A stretch of DNA of 64,000 nucleotides from Curvularia sp. ZM96 (GCA_022457065.1 JAJGBQ010000001.1:6262001-6326000); one strand, 5' to 3'; positions 33,559-44,989 are shown, counted from the stretch's first letter. Numbers and translations: made by a program. Notes: a model not told the origin generated them from the sequence alone.

Positions 33559-34317
33559 CTATCTCCCAATGTCTGCGTTTTGCCAATTCTGCTCTTCTCC
33601 ATTAAGAACATCATCCTCTGATTCACTTTGATCGCTGGATGAACTACCTGTGTGGTACTCAGAGTCATCTTTCCAAGAATACTGAAAATATTCAAAGGGC
33701 TTTGACATGCCTCTAGCTTCTACCTCTAAAGGCTTGGGTAGTTTCTCTTCGTCCAGGCCTCCAGTACCTAGAAGCCGTCTATCTGCATTCGTTTGGTCTG
33801 ACTTCCTATTCCTAGGAATCTCTTTGCCTATTTCTCCTCCAATAAAGTGCTCAGTTCTCGCGTTTTCGACATCTAGAGCTAAATTTCCCACATCTTTCAT
33901 ATCATTCTTGACCTGATGTCTCTGACCTGCTACATTTCCGTGTTTTGCAATGCAAGGACTTGACTTGTGATCCTCGCAGACAAAGTGCTCCTGACAAAAA
34001 GGAGACTTATAGAGCGCTGCTCCGTACTTGAATATACAACCTAGCTTAGCGAAACATTCATCCTGCTTTTCTAATTGGTTGAGGTATGGCCATGCCGGTT
34101 CTGTTGGATATTCATCCTCGAACAGCTCGATCATCTCGTCTCTAAGCTCCTCAGACTGTTCAAGGTCCTTAATTCGAATACTCTCGTGGAGAATAGTAAA
34201 TAGGGCTCGCTGGAAGTCAGAAATTAGCCTAATCGTAACATTTTCGTGCTTGTCAGCCGCATAAGTTTCAGCAAGCTCAACGAGCTCAACGCGCACTTTA
34301 GAGACGATTGAATCCAT
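33559..34317 (-). CDS. Uncharacterised acidic protein
   Basis: Single exon of 252 residues from the ATG at 34317. The first 90 residues are helical (VELVELAETYAADKHENVT). A cluster CIFKYGAALYKSPFCQEHFVCEDHKSSPC contains four cysteines and two histidines that might bind a metal, without matching a known finger. The C-terminus is Ser/Asp/Glu-rich. Family unknown. Confidence 0.5.
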   Translation of the reverse strand: MDSIVSKVRVELVELAETYAADKHENVTIRLISDFQRALFTILHESIRIKDLEQSEELRDEMIELFEDEYPTEPAWPYLNQLEKQDECFAKLGCIFKYGAALYKSPFCQEHFVCEDHKSSPCIAKHGNVAGQRHQVKNDMKDVGNLALDVENARTEHFIGGEIGKEIPRNRKSDQTNADRRLLGTGGLDEEKLPKPLEVEARGMSKPFEYFQYSWKDDSEYHTGSSSSDQSESEDDVLNGEEQNWQNADIGR

Positions 34318-34549
34318 ATGAGTGCTTGCAAAAAGATGGTAGTTCTACTGTTGTCTGTATCATGTATGCATATAGCGGTATTTGTAGTTGTGCCAGGTAT
34401 ATGTAGAGAATGAGTAGTCGGCACTTTTCTACTTGTCCTAAAAAAACACTTGCATCAACTTAGATGACCATCTACTTTGTGAGTCTAGTTTTACGACGAC
34501 TATTAAAAGAGCAGCCCCAGTTTCGCAGGAAAAGCTTCCAACTTCAGCA

Positions 34550-34921
34550 ATGATATCCTTCTACTTTGTAGTACTTCTAGGTTTTTCTAAGGCGTCGTCC
34601 CACTGGCGAGAGAGTAATGTCACAAACAACGTCACTAGTAGGGCCTGCGTTGGCATAGCTACTACGACTTCCACAATCGTACTTACTAAAACTTGTGCGA
34701 CGGGCTCGCAAGGTTTTCTATTCCCAACCAGCCCGTCCCTCCGTTTGCCTTTACCTATATGGAACAACGGAACAGATTCAACCCAAAATCTCTCTAAGCC
34801 GACCGAGCCTAGTGTTCCTTTCTCTAGTACCTCAAGTTTAGTAGGTAACCGAGAGACACTAGTGTTTAAGGTTATCTTCACAATAGCTATGTATATAGGC
34901 TCTATAGCTTTCATGCTCTAA
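34550..34921 (+). CDS. Small secreted, probably GPI-anchored protein
   Basis: A 123-residue frame with a hydrophobic signal peptide (MISFYFVVLLGFSKASS), a Thr/Ser/Asn-rich middle with N-glycosylation sequons (NVT twice, NGT, NLS) and a C-terminal hydrophobic tail (VIFTIAMYIGSIAFML) as in GPI-anchor precursors. It likely sits at the cell surface. The antisense frame at 34561-34914 is less convincing. Confidence 0.55.
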   Translation: MISFYFVVLLGFSKASSHWRESNVTNNVTSRACVGIATTTSTIVLTKTCATGSQGFLFPTSPSLRLPLPIWNNGTDSTQNLSKPTEPSVPFSSTSSLVGNRETLVFKVIFTIAMYIGSIAFML

Positions 34922-35134
34922 GAAGACATCTTTGAGTCATTGCAAGACATAGTTCCTAATCAATATTTAGCTAGTAGTGGCATAGGACTTATGTAGTAAA
35001 TATATATCATTCTTGTCATATTAAATGCTCTGTACCTATTAGTAAAGCCTAAATCCTGATAAAAGCTAAATACTGCACTTCAACACTTAATTTACAGTCT
35101 ATATATGATGAAATAAACAACTAGGTGACTCTCT

Positions 35135-35836
35135 TTAATGCCTAAAGCTCTTAGTAACAATCTTAGCTAGTCTACGTGATAGTCTTGATATCTTTCTCAT
35201 AGATGCTCCTACAAGCTGTTGCTCTTGTAAAGCACACAAATTAGCGTAATGATAGCGACAGGCTAGGGTAGCAGGATGCTCTTCTCCAAAGATGAGGTTG
35301 TATCCAGTAGACGCCCTCTGAAATAGACACAAGGGCTCGTCTATATAATGCTGCTCAGCAAGAGAATAGGCAAGGTAATAGACGCTAGCTAGCGTGTCTA
35401 AGTGCTTAGGTCCTAACACATTCTCTCGCAGCGCCAGCGTCTTCCGGCCTATTACTTCAGCCTCCTTGTACTTTTTCTGGCTACTTAGCACCCATACTAA
35501 GTTGCTCATACTAGTCAGCGTATCTGGATGCTTAGGCCCTAGCACCTTCTCTCGTAGCACTAGTGTTTGCCAGTTCATTTCCTCGGCCTCCTTACACTTT
35601 CTCTGGCTATTTAGAACAGCTGCTAAGTTATGCATGCTTGTTAGCGTAAAGGGATGCTCAGGCCCTAGTATCTCTGTACTGAATAGCAATGCTTTTCGGT
35701 GCGCCATCTCCGCTAATCCATGTTGTCCTAAACTTTCCCAATACTGGCCTATCTCTTCAAATAGTAAAGCCCGCTTCTCCCACTCTCCATATTTCCCTGG
35801 CTGCTCATCATACTCTGTGTGCAATAAATGTTGCAT
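35135..35836 (-). CDS. Kinesin-light-chain-type TPR protein
   Basis: About 233 residues from the ATG at 35836. Three to four tetratricopeptide repeats of the 42-residue kinesin-light-chain class are visible (EAEEMNWQTLVLREKVLGPKHPDTLTSM and relatives), the type found in fungal NB-ARC/NACHT-TPR receptors. There is no NTPase domain upstream in the window, so this is either a free-standing adaptor or the C-terminal remnant of a receptor. The basic tail MRKISRLSRRLAKIVTK is unusual. It is clearly distinct from the TPR-kinase genes at 48-55 kb. Confidence 0.65.
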   Translation of the reverse strand: MQHLLHTEYDEQPGKYGEWEKRALLFEEIGQYWESLGQHGLAEMAHRKALLFSTEILGPEHPFTLTSMHNLAAVLNSQRKCKEAEEMNWQTLVLREKVLGPKHPDTLTSMSNLVWVLSSQKKYKEAEVIGRKTLALRENVLGPKHLDTLASVYYLAYSLAEQHYIDEPLCLFQRASTGYNLIFGEEHPATLACRYHYANLCALQEQQLVGASMRKISRLSRRLAKIVTKSFRH

Positions 35837-36759
35837 TTCCAAAAGCCTCTTGGTTATAAATGCTGGTAGTCTTCTATGGCTCTCTAAAGATGTGTATCTT
35901 GTTATGGTTGTGGAAACCCTGAAAACTTAGAGGTGGTGGATCCTAAGTAGAACGTTGGAGGTCTAGCTACAGCAGAGTAACAGCAGCATAAATAGAGATC
36001 CAAGAACAAAGAGAGTTGTTGTGAAGACAGAGGATTGTTAGGCAGAAAGAAGAAATCTTATATGCTGAAAATAAATCAGATTCTATCTTATTCTATTTCA
36101 TGATAAGTTAACTACGATCGTTATCTGCGCACATCAGTAAGCTGCATGCACCAGTAAACCATGGCAACTCAGTCCAAACCAACATCGACAACGCGATATC
36201 AACATCCTCGAATATGTAGTTTCTTATACATGAAATTCCAGTCCACGTGGTTATATATCTTGATTACTTAAAGAAATATGAAAAGACGGAGACGAAACGC
36301 AAACAGAACATAATGTAGGCGAAGGTGCATTCAGATACAGATGGATAGTTTAGTCAAGAACAGCTGCTAAGGGTTACTAGCTAATCACCGTCGAAATTAG
36401 AGATGCTGAAGTAAACTTGCGTTTAAGTGCCTACTATTTTGGCCACTGCTCAGCCTTATGCCCTAGTAGTTTGATGCAGGCCTGCGCCACATTATCTTTA
36501 CCTAAGCTGTAGTAACTATACAACCAAAATAATAGACCTTAGAAATTATTTTTCTACTCTTTAAAACAATTATGTCAACGCGTGACTTACCTCTAAGTAT
36601 AGAAGTAAGTCTCTTCTACAACCCCCACCTAATAATAACTGAGATCTGGGCGCTTGGTGGCGGGCTAGCTAAGTACATTATATATAGATGCTAGCAAGAA
36701 AAAGATAACCTATATTACAGCATGTTAATGCGGTCTAGACTAGATACGCTCGCTTCCTA
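35837..36759. other. AT-rich intergenic
   Basis: About 920 bases without a plausible gene. It probably holds the promoter of the TPR gene and older degraded DNA. Confidence 0.4.
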
Positions 36760-36960
36760 CAGTGATTAGCGATTGCGGCTTCACCCTTACACGCAGCTGC
36801 GCAGCGATTTTGAACAACCCCGCCTTCTGTACATAGCTTAGCGCGAGCAGTCAGCTGCAGAGCAATTAAAATGATTGGTCATTTTTTAGTCTTATGATGA
36901 CGAAACTTTTAGCATACTACCTGCAGTGGTGAAGCTGCAATCGCTGTAGTCTTGTCGCTG
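36760..36960. mobile_element. MITE copy 1, TA-flanked
   Basis: Degenerate copy of the 194-bp element described at 40532. The left end CAGTGATTAGCGATTGCGG follows TA; the right end is disrupted around GTAGTCTTGTCGCTG, followed by TA. Confidence 0.65.
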
Positions 36961-36962
36961 TA

Positions 36963-37411
36963 GGTGACGCTTTGAACGATGAGTTGCTGTATCGTGCCAT
37001 TGATTTGAGTAAGGTTTGATTATGCGACAGCGGTCAAGGCTGCACGGTGTGGCCCTGTCTAACGATCGAAAGGTGAAGTACTTCGTAAGCACTTGTTGAT
37101 TACTATAATAGTTAATCCGCACTTATTGAGCGCGGTCCCCCACATGCCACAGCCGCGATATAGCACGCATATATAGATGTACATATGTGCACTGATATGC
37201 AATACCTAATTTTCTGCCTGCGAGCTGACTACATCTTGGTTCTTTACTACTGTCAGCCTTGGGCTCGCGCAAGAAGCGTATAGTATCTAGGCTCACACCC
37301 CAACAGCGCATATTATTTGTAGCTTATGCAGCTGCTTCTCAAGGTTCACCGCGCCATCCCGAACCCATTGTTTTTTTTTTCGCTACCAACCTACCCTACT
37401 ATATATCCGAC
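36963..37411. other. Intergenic upstream of the syntaxin gene
   Basis: No gene recognised. A run of ten T at 37371-37380 followed by a pyrimidine-rich stretch about 30 bases before the start codon may be part of the promoter. Confidence 0.35.
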
Positions 37412-38604
37412 ATGATACAGAACTACCAACAGCATAAAGGAAGATATAGTGCGCAGGCAAATCCGTACGGTGGTGGTGACAGCTATGGCTCCGCCAACCC
37501 ATATAGCGGAAGTGTAAGCAGTCGCATTCCTAACATGACATCATGAGACTAATACGACGGTATAGTACGGCCAGCCGCAGCAACAGCTCAATCCCCTAGC
37601 GCCCCTCCAACGCCATGGCGAGTCGAATTACTCGCAGCTATCGCAATACTCGCAAGCTAGTGCCTTAAGCCCGTCCAACACGAATGCGCCAAACATCGCT
37701 CATACAAACGTGCCTATAAGCAACTTGCCTGTATTAGGCAACACTATAGAGGCGCCTAGAGCCCAGCCTCTAAGCCAAGATGACTTCTTTGCGCGCATCA
37801 AAGGCGTAAAGGAGCGAATTGGCCAGCTAACCTCGGATATCCAAGCTATTGCTAGCATCCACCAGCGCATGCTTTCCTCGCCTGACAACCTCTCTAGTGC
37901 TGAAATCGAGGCGATTGTAACTAATACGCAGATTAGAAATACACAAATTATGGACGAGATTAAGTTTCTAGAGAGAGATGTTATGCGCGATCCTAATAGC
38001 AGAGCAAAAAGGTCTCAGGTTGAGGCGCTCAAGAGAAGTTTCAAGAGCCAGCTCGAGGATTTCCAGAAGGAGGAGGCTAATTATTCTAAGAGGTACCGCG
38101 AAGCTATTGGAAGGCAATACCGCATCATTAACCCAGACGCCACGGATGCTGAGGTCGAAGAGGTGGCTAATTCCGACTTAGGCGACGAGGGCATCTTTAC
38201 CCAGGCTGTAAGTGTGGATTAAGAGTTAGATATTAAGGAAACTGTCTCTAACACACCCTTAGCTTAAATTCAACCGTAGTGGTCAAGCGACGAGTGTTCT
38301 CAGCGCGGTACATGCGCGCCATAACGACATTCAGCGCATCGAAAAGACTATGAGCGAGCTTGCTTTGCTATTTACCCAGCTTAACGAGCAAATCATCTAC
38401 CAGGATCTGCTAATCGCAGAAGTAGAAGTCCAGGCTGTGCAAGTCGAGAATAATAGTAAAGAAGCAAACCAACAGCTAGGCAAGGCCATCACGTCGGCGA
38501 AGCGCGCTAGAAGACGTAAATGGTGCATCTTATTGACCATTTTCACAATTCTATGCGTGATTGCTCTGATCCTTGGATTGTACTTTAAGCTGAAACCCAA
38601 ATAG
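37412..38604 (+). CDS. Syntaxin (Sso1/2-type plasma-membrane t-SNARE)
   Basis: Exons 37412-37513, 37566-38207 and 38263-38604 join in frame for 361 residues. The Gln/Tyr/Asn-rich N-terminus is followed by the Habc region (ARIKGVKERIGQLTSDIQAI), the linker RYREAIGRQYRIINPDA, the SNARE motif with the zero-layer glutamine (IIYQDLL) and a C-terminal membrane anchor (CILLTIFTILCVIALILGL). Sso-type syntaxins pair with Sec9 and Snc to drive exocytosis. All key features are present. The fungal housekeeping copy is usually highly conserved, and this one, lying among repeats, differs at many usually fixed positions, so it may be an accessory paralogue. Confidence 0.85.
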
Positions 38605-39408
38605 ACGAATGTGGCTGAGAACAACGTGAGTTCATAGCTGCCATATATACAAAACACAGCTACGACAAGAGGAGACAAGAAAATTGGGTGCTCGTATTGC
38701 GAGAGAGGAAGGGCATTTCATTTTCCATCCTTTGAGCAATAGACTACAGTAGGAGCGTGAAAATCTATTTACTCGCTATACTCTTCCTGAAACTCAAGAT
38801 ATTATGCTTCTAGTTTTCAATGGATTTGTGTTTAGATAGACACATTGGCAATTTGGAGCTATTCGTCGGCAAGTGCTGGCAAAACGAGGCTTGCAGCGTC
38901 TGCTTCGCTAAACGACTTCATCAGGGGGCTGGATAGGGAGACCGTACGAGTTGATGTGAGCGCCTACTGCAGCTTGGAGGGCAGTTTCGCTTAGCGTTGA
39001 TACAAGTGCATAGTTAGCTGTAATTAGTCAAAAGAAGAACAGTGAAAATAGGGACAAAGGGGTAACAACAATAGGCTATGGGAAGCTATGTTTGTGGTCG
39101 GAATTTCCATTCAAGGTCAACGTAAGTATTGAAGAATGTTGTCAAAGTTGCCGATATCGCAATTCCTCTGCCACACTATTGTTTTCCACATTACTTGAAA
39201 GCAAGTGAGGATCCGTAACTCGTACATATATTGAAGCCAGGCGGTGGAGAAATCTATATATACATACACGCCCTCCAGCGACGAACAGGCTGGTGACTAA
39301 CAAAGTGCTTCGCATCGTTCATCGACCTTCGGAAGTGACGAGACTCCAGTACAAGGCAAACATGCAAACAGGATCTGTAATCGTTAGCAGAGGAATTTCA
39401 TAGTAAGT
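38605..39408. other. Intergenic, no gene recognised
   Basis: About 800 bases with no long frame and no repeat family seen elsewhere in the window. Confidence 0.4.
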
Positions 39409-39675
39409 CTACGTCGTAAAGAGAGCGCAGATCTGCAAGAAGAAGCAAATGGTCATATCAACACCTACTTTAGATAGCAACTCGGACTTCACTTTGCCAT
39501 CTAATACACCCGTCTTGTATGCAATTGTATCCCAAGTCACTAGAGCTAAAGCGTTGAGGGCAGAGACAATCAGGAGATAGCCGGCCATGTCTAGGTTTTC
39601 TCGGAAGCGAAATTGGCGCATGTAGATACGCTCGGCGACAACGGCGTAGACCAGGACTAGTAGGATCCATTCCAA
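39409..39675 (-). pseudogene. Membrane-protein fragment
   Basis: About 88 residues with two hydrophobic helices (WILLVLVYAVVAERIY and GYLLIVSALNALALVTW) around a charged loop. The general style recalls fungal rhodopsin/PTH11-type receptors, but no diagnostic motif is present. No start codon or further helices can be joined with confidence, so this is probably a relic. Confidence 0.35.
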
Positions 39676-39908
39676 AACCTTGTCTTAGTCAGCCATGTCT
39701 CGTAACCACCAAACTTGTCAGTAGCCTACTATGCAATATACCCCGCTGATGATATATGTCATTTTGAGTGTTAAGAGTCATAGGTTATGTATGTGCACGA
39801 GCGTATGATAGGGGTAAAAGACAGACCTAAGTTAGAGTGATAGGCAAAACAGCGTTATAGGTGATGGATGACGGACATGCAGTACTTGTAGAACACAAGC
39901 ACTTGTTA

Positions 39909-40101
39909 CAGTTGTTAGCGATTGCGGCTCCACTCTGCACGCAGCTGCGCAATGGTTTTGAACAGTCTCACCCTCTATATATAGCTTAGCGCTCGATGTC
40001 TGCTACAGAATAGTCGATGCGATTGGTCAGTCTTCGATCTAATGATGACTGATTTTGTGGAATGCTGCACGAAGAGGTGAAGCCGCAGTCGCTAATGACT
40101 G
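39909..40101. mobile_element. MITE copy 2, TA-flanked
   Basis: 193 bp with ends CAGTTGTTAGCGATTGCGG and CCGCAGTCGCTAATGACTG, and TA on both sides (39907-39908, 40102-40103). Non-coding, same family as 36760 and 40532. Confidence 0.85.
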
Positions 40102-40147
40102 TAATTAGTGACCTCCACCTCCTTCTAGACGCAACTCTATCTAACCT

Positions 40148-40193
40148 AGCGTAACAAGCAGGAGCACTCTGAACTCTCGTGCTTGTTACGCTA
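40148..40193. repeat. Solo copy of the TAGCGTAACAAGCA hairpin
   Basis: Same 14-bp inverted arms as the array at 6775-7115, here in the opposite orientation of the loop (GGAGCACTCTGAACTCTCG), 33 kb away. The flanks CTAACC and GGTT-like sequence are not shared with the array. Confidence 0.88.
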
Positions 40194-40531
40194 GTCTGTT
40201 TCTAGTTAGGATTAAATCTTACTACTTATAACTCAACTAACACTACTGTATCAACGCTGATAGCGTATGAATTTCATAGAATCTACATAACACCCTGAAC
40301 GATCTAAATATAATTAGTTTTCCCCATCGTTTAAAATTATCTCTACGTAGTATGAGGAACATACCAAACGCTACTATTAAAAGACACCAGGGAACAAACT
40401 TATTAGCATCTCCTTTGCTCGACACGAATGAAAGGCATGATAATGATAGCGAGATTATTCGCAGACTTCAAGTTCTGGTAGTAGAGAAACTGTAGGAGGA
40501 TGTTATGTTGTAGATTAGGATCAAGCTAATA

Positions 40532-40725
40532 CAGTCGTTAGCGATTGCGGCTTCACCCTCACGCTCAGCTGCGCAACGGATTTGAGCAGCCCCACCTTCC
40601 TTATGTAGCTTAGTAGAAAAAGTCAGCAGCAGAACCATCGGTGTGATTGGTCAATCCTCGATCTTCTGATGACTGGACTTTTGGAACGCTGCCTACAAGG
40701 GTGAAGCCGCAATCGCTAGCGACTG
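40532..40725. mobile_element. MITE copy 3, TA-flanked
   Basis: 194 bp with TIRs CAGTCGTTAGCGATTGCGG and CCGCAATCGCTAGCGACTG, and TA on both sides (40530-40531, 40726-40727). It has no coding capacity and an internal GATTGGTCAAT-type motif shared by all three copies. TA duplication fits mobilisation by a Tc1/mariner-type transposase. Confidence 0.9.
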
Positions 40726-41211
40726 TATCCATTAGAGGCGTAGATCAAAATCTAACTAGTGTTACTGAGGCATCTATCCGCCTATGCAGTATTATAGGAG
40801 ATTTGAACGTATCCAGAATAACTCCACCAAAATAAGCTAAAGCTATATATATGTGTTATAGTATAGTATCATGTGATTAGAGTAAAGGCATATGTAGGTT
40901 TTTTTCAGAGTAGATAGGTACCTTCTTCACCACTAGCGATTGCTACTCAACTATCAAATTGCTGGTCACCTCTTGATCCCGTATCGTGCTACAATATGGC
41001 ACCTAAATAGTCTGGCAAATCTATTATGATGATCTGAAGAGTTTCTCTATAGGTTACGCATTACCTGCAGCTTCTAGTATATAATCTTAATTGTTTAACT
41101 GTATCTATTTATTACAGCTTTCGAATCTATAGATAGATTGTATCCTATTACTCTAGAACGCTTGGAGAAAGTCTGATAAATAGTTTCCTACTACACAAGG
41201 AATAATATACG

Positions 41212-41568
41212 TTATAACCATGTTCTAGTTATAAATCTACTACTTTGGTTCCATGTTTTTTGTATTGCTTGAACTGTGTCTGCTTTTAAGCTCTCTAGAC
41301 TTTCGATGGAGGACACGTTCCCACTCTCAGCATCTTCTATCACCGCATTCTCTCGCTCTGCTAGTTTTAATAGTAGTTGCCTTTGCACCTCTAAACTTCC
41401 CTCAATTTCATGTATATAATGCGTATTGTTTCTGGTAACCTGTCTCCTAGCATGACCCTTGTCGTTGAATATTCTACATTGATACCTCTTCTGCTCTCTC
41501 TGGCGGGAATGACTGTTGTCTTCAATAAAATGTTGGAGAGTCTTCTCGGGTCTCCAGACTATAGGCAT
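41212..41568 (-). CDS. Uncharacterised small protein
   Basis: 118 residues from the first ATG (41568); the open frame extends a few codons upstream without ATG. Charged and helical (VQRQLLLKLAERENAVIEDAES). No family recognised. Its reality is uncertain in this repeat-rich area. Confidence 0.35.
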   Translation of the reverse strand: MPIVWRPEKTLQHFIEDNSHSRQREQKRYQCRIFNDKGHARRQVTRNNTHYIHEIEGSLEVQRQLLLKLAERENAVIEDAESGNVSSIESLESLKADTVQAIQKTWNQSSRFITRTWL

Positions 41569-41959
41569 GTTTAGAGACTTTAGATCTGGAAGGGCCAAGC
41601 TATTTATAACTACTTAAACATGCGCTAAGAATCTTGACAAATTGCGTTAATATTATTATTCACTCTAACCTTCGCTTGTATGCTATAAATTCGCGAGATG
41701 AACCTAGCCCTACCTACCTACCCTGGAAACAAACAAGATGCCAGCCAACGGACTCACGGAGTCACTACCCAGCAGCAATTTGCAAAATTCAAGAAATTGC
41801 TCGATCACAAATGTGGATTAACAATTGAATGACTATGCCATAGATTACCAACTAATTCATGGCGAACCTAAAATGAAGAAAGGCCCATCAGGTCATCCCA
41901 CCAAATTTATTCACGTCAGCCGACAACCAAAAGACTCTAGAAGTAAAGCAGCCATGCAA

Positions 41960-42780
41960 CTACTCAGACTCTTCAACATTACCCTCATGATCAAGCTCAT
42001 CCTCCTCAAGCCGCTGCTGAATGGAGGGATGGCGAGGACGAGGCACTGGACGAAGAAGACTGCCAGTGGAGCTATCACGAAGAGGAGATTGAATCGAACC
42101 AGCCTCAAAGATGGACCGGGTCAACTGAATGTCTTGATCCAATCTGGTGATCTTGGCCTGGATCTTCTTGGCAGTTTGCTCGTACATCATCTTCAACTTC
42201 TCCTTGGTCGCGACAAACTACTGAACTTCTGGAACTCCTGGAACTCCTTGGCAGACAACGGATCATTATAGGGACAAGGACGGTAATAAGCGGAGAAATC
42301 AAGACGACCATGGCCAAAGTGGGACCCGCCATTGTCATTATCCTCGATCTCGATGGGCGAATCAGCAGACAAGTCAGCAGTCAGAGTCTTCTGCCAGGCC
42401 TTGAAGTCTTTGGTAAGCTGTTTACGCTCAACCTTGGTGTGATGCTTCTACGAAGTAATTGTCAGTAATTCAAGTACAAAACAACAATAGCGAAGAAGAG
42501 CACTTACAGGATGCTGTAATATCTTGAAGAGACGAACGTAGAGCTTGTTTACATTAGGCCGGTGAGTGTGAATAGTATCATAGCTGCGACGAGCGCTGTT
42601 CGTGCCCTTGCGATTATAATAGTTGCTGGCAATAATACCTCGCAAGGTAGGTAGCAAGTACTTGTTGTAAGGGACTGGACGACGTGCGTCACGCTTATAC
42701 TTGGGCAGGGTCGGAGGCATGTTCCTACCCGGAGTCTTCTTAGCGGACTTGTTCGGCGTCTTAGTTTTCGCTTTGAGAGG
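41960..42780 (-). pseudogene. Frameshifted uncharacterised gene
   Basis: Minus-strand coding pieces in sequence: a basic Lys/Pro-rich part (42532-42780, RRPVPYNKYLLPTLRGI...VRLFKILQHP), an intron of about 60 bp with donor GTAAGT, an acidic part with SAYYRPCPYNDPLSAKEFQEFQKF, and a coiled part KLKMMYEQTAKKIQAKITRLDQ to 41960. The last two are in different frames, and a single-base change near 42217-42221 would be needed to connect them. The first exon starts at an acceptor-like TTGCAG, so an upstream exon exists but was not found. No family recognised. Confidence 0.5.
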
Positions 42781-43689
42781 CTGCAATACGTGTCAGTGTT
42801 GTTACTTATAGAAGACTACACTAAGTCCTCATTGCCAGCACTAGCAACGCGACAACTCGACTGATCTCACTCCATCTTAGTTAGGAGATAGGGTGCTAGA
42901 CTTACTATAGTAGTGCATGTAGAAAATGTGTGCAGCCAAGTTGCAACTACAGAAGAAAAGGGATGGTTAGGGTAAACTAGGATTAATATATCTACTAGCC
43001 TACGCTCTAACAGCCAATTTAGTGGTACACGTGCTGGCGCCTTCACTATCTAGTTATAATATAAACCAAAGGGAGCTTTAGTCAATCACATGCCTAGATT
43101 CTCTCCTCCACCTAGCGAGATCGGCGGCTGCATGATCCCAATGACGCAATGGGACTGCTATGAGTTGTAGCTTTGATAATTACTTATAACATTTAGTCAT
43201 TTAACTAGTATATTAGACCTTGAAAGTTCCTATATGTTCCTAGGTACTGACAACTTTTAGTTCTTTTGATAGTACATTGGACCGTGAAAGATTCTGATGC
43301 CATGCTTTATTATGATGCTTACTTCTAGCTGTCTTAGTATTATGGTAGATCAGAAATTGGGCACTATTATTGAACATGTCTTACTAACTAAGCATAATTT
43401 TAAAGGCTAAGCTAACTTATTAGGGATAAGCTTACAACGCTAGGGTAAACTTGCTGATCTATATACAGAGTGTTGCGCTGTTATCTTGTGTTCATACCAT
43501 AAACTAGAAACCATTACTCAAAAACATTATGCGTGCTATATATCTCGTAAGTTTAATGATGATAAAAATACTCTTTCTAACAAGAAGCAGGATTTTGCTG
43601 CTGATGAGCCGCTTCTGGATCAGACCCAGGCTGAAATGAGAGAAGAAGAGGCACGATGAGTAGCCCAACCAAGATTTAGCTAACACTTA
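42781..43689. other. Mostly non-coding, degraded
   Basis: AT-rich with many stops. A short coding-like plus-strand frame near 43550-43660 (AADEPLLDQTQAEMREEEAR) ends in TGA and may be a decayed 5' exon of the gene that follows. Confidence 0.4.
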
Positions 43690-44689
43690 GCAGCTTATCT
43701 CAACAGCGAAAGCTTTTCTATGCCTTCTCGCAAGGGCGGAACCTGAGTACCTAGAACATGTTTGGCCAAAGCTCCTACCACACAGGCTGTCTTTTGATAG
43801 TCGCTCGAACTCCTCTATAGGAGCTGCACATTCTGATCACTCATCGCTTCCAGCCATTCTTGATACCCAACTGTCGGCCGATTTCCTTCCCATTAGCCGC
43901 ACTCAACTAGAACCAGACAGAAACCAGACTATAGACGTTTCTGTGACCCACGACTCTAGTGGACAGGCAGGCGCTACTATTTGCGTTGAAAGCCCGTTCT
44001 ATTTGCCTTCCTACATAAGTTCTGCTTCAATATCGCCATCGCCGCCTGCCTCTACACCTAGCCTAATACCAGAGCATGAGCCTATATGGCGGGAGGGATC
44101 TCCAAAGTCTCTTTACGCTCGACGCATGCAGCGACTAGATCATCTTCACCCTGAAGTTCAGAACCATATAGCAAGCATTATTTGGCTTGGCGATCATTTT
44201 CTTCATGAAGACGTAGGGAAATTCTTGAGATTGTTCTGCCGCAGATGGAGTCAGACGGACCTTGGCTATCGTCCCATTCCAAAGAGTGTTGCTGGCGAAG
44301 ATCCAAAAATCCAAAACTTGTTTAGACGCTATTACCACGCTGAAGCCTTTAGGCGTCATTCAGGTATAGATCGTCTCAAACTCAGATTCTTGAGAATCTT
44401 ACTTTACCATGACTTTGAAGAACTTTGCATCGATATAAAGAATAATCTGGAGAGATACAGACCTCTTTCCCGTGGCCAGGACGCCGCTACTATTGCAACA
44501 GATAAATTCATCGAAGGGCTTAGTAGGGGCTCTAGAGATGTCATTACACAAACAGAACATCAGCTGCGAGAGAGCTTTCGAAAGCACAAGGCTATTGGCA
44601 GAAGGTGGTCTATAATAGCATCACAATTTGGCCTTGGTATTCTATTAACGTGCAGCTCTGAGTTAGAGGCTAAAATGTATGATTTCTAG
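43690..44689 (+). pseudogene. Uncharacterised coding segment without a start codon
   Basis: An open frame of about 330 codons follows an acceptor-like site (ACACTTAG, 43689) and contains no ATG early on, so the 5' exon is missing or decayed. The protein has a Ser/Pro-rich linker (SASISPSPPASTPS), then a helical basic part (SLYARRMQRLDHLHPEV; RLKLRFLRILLYHDFEEL). No family recognised. More coding-like sequence may continue in another frame at 44710-44988. Confidence 0.4.
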
Positions 44690-44989
44690 AAGTCTTTGGT
44701 AAATTTTATTTGACACAATCTAGCAATGACCACAACTTTCCTGAACGAAGGTTCTCACCCCTGCTTACATATATTACCAATGTATACCCTAGAGGAAGCC
44801 AACTAAGCTGGGAACTCAGCACTTTCACGAGCTCGATAATTCAAGGGGTTTCACCGCCTTTGTGGCCAACAGCAGCATCTCTGAACATTCTTAGCTCCTA
44901 CAAACAAGAAAACGAGAGTAACGACTTGAATCTTTGCAAAGAGTGGCTTCGAGTAGATGTCCATAATAAATTTTATCGTGTTCTGTAGG

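Noticed and set aside
34561..34914. 117-codon minus-strand frame
   Set aside because: It overlaps the plus-strand signal-peptide/GPI-type protein, which has a far better domain logic.
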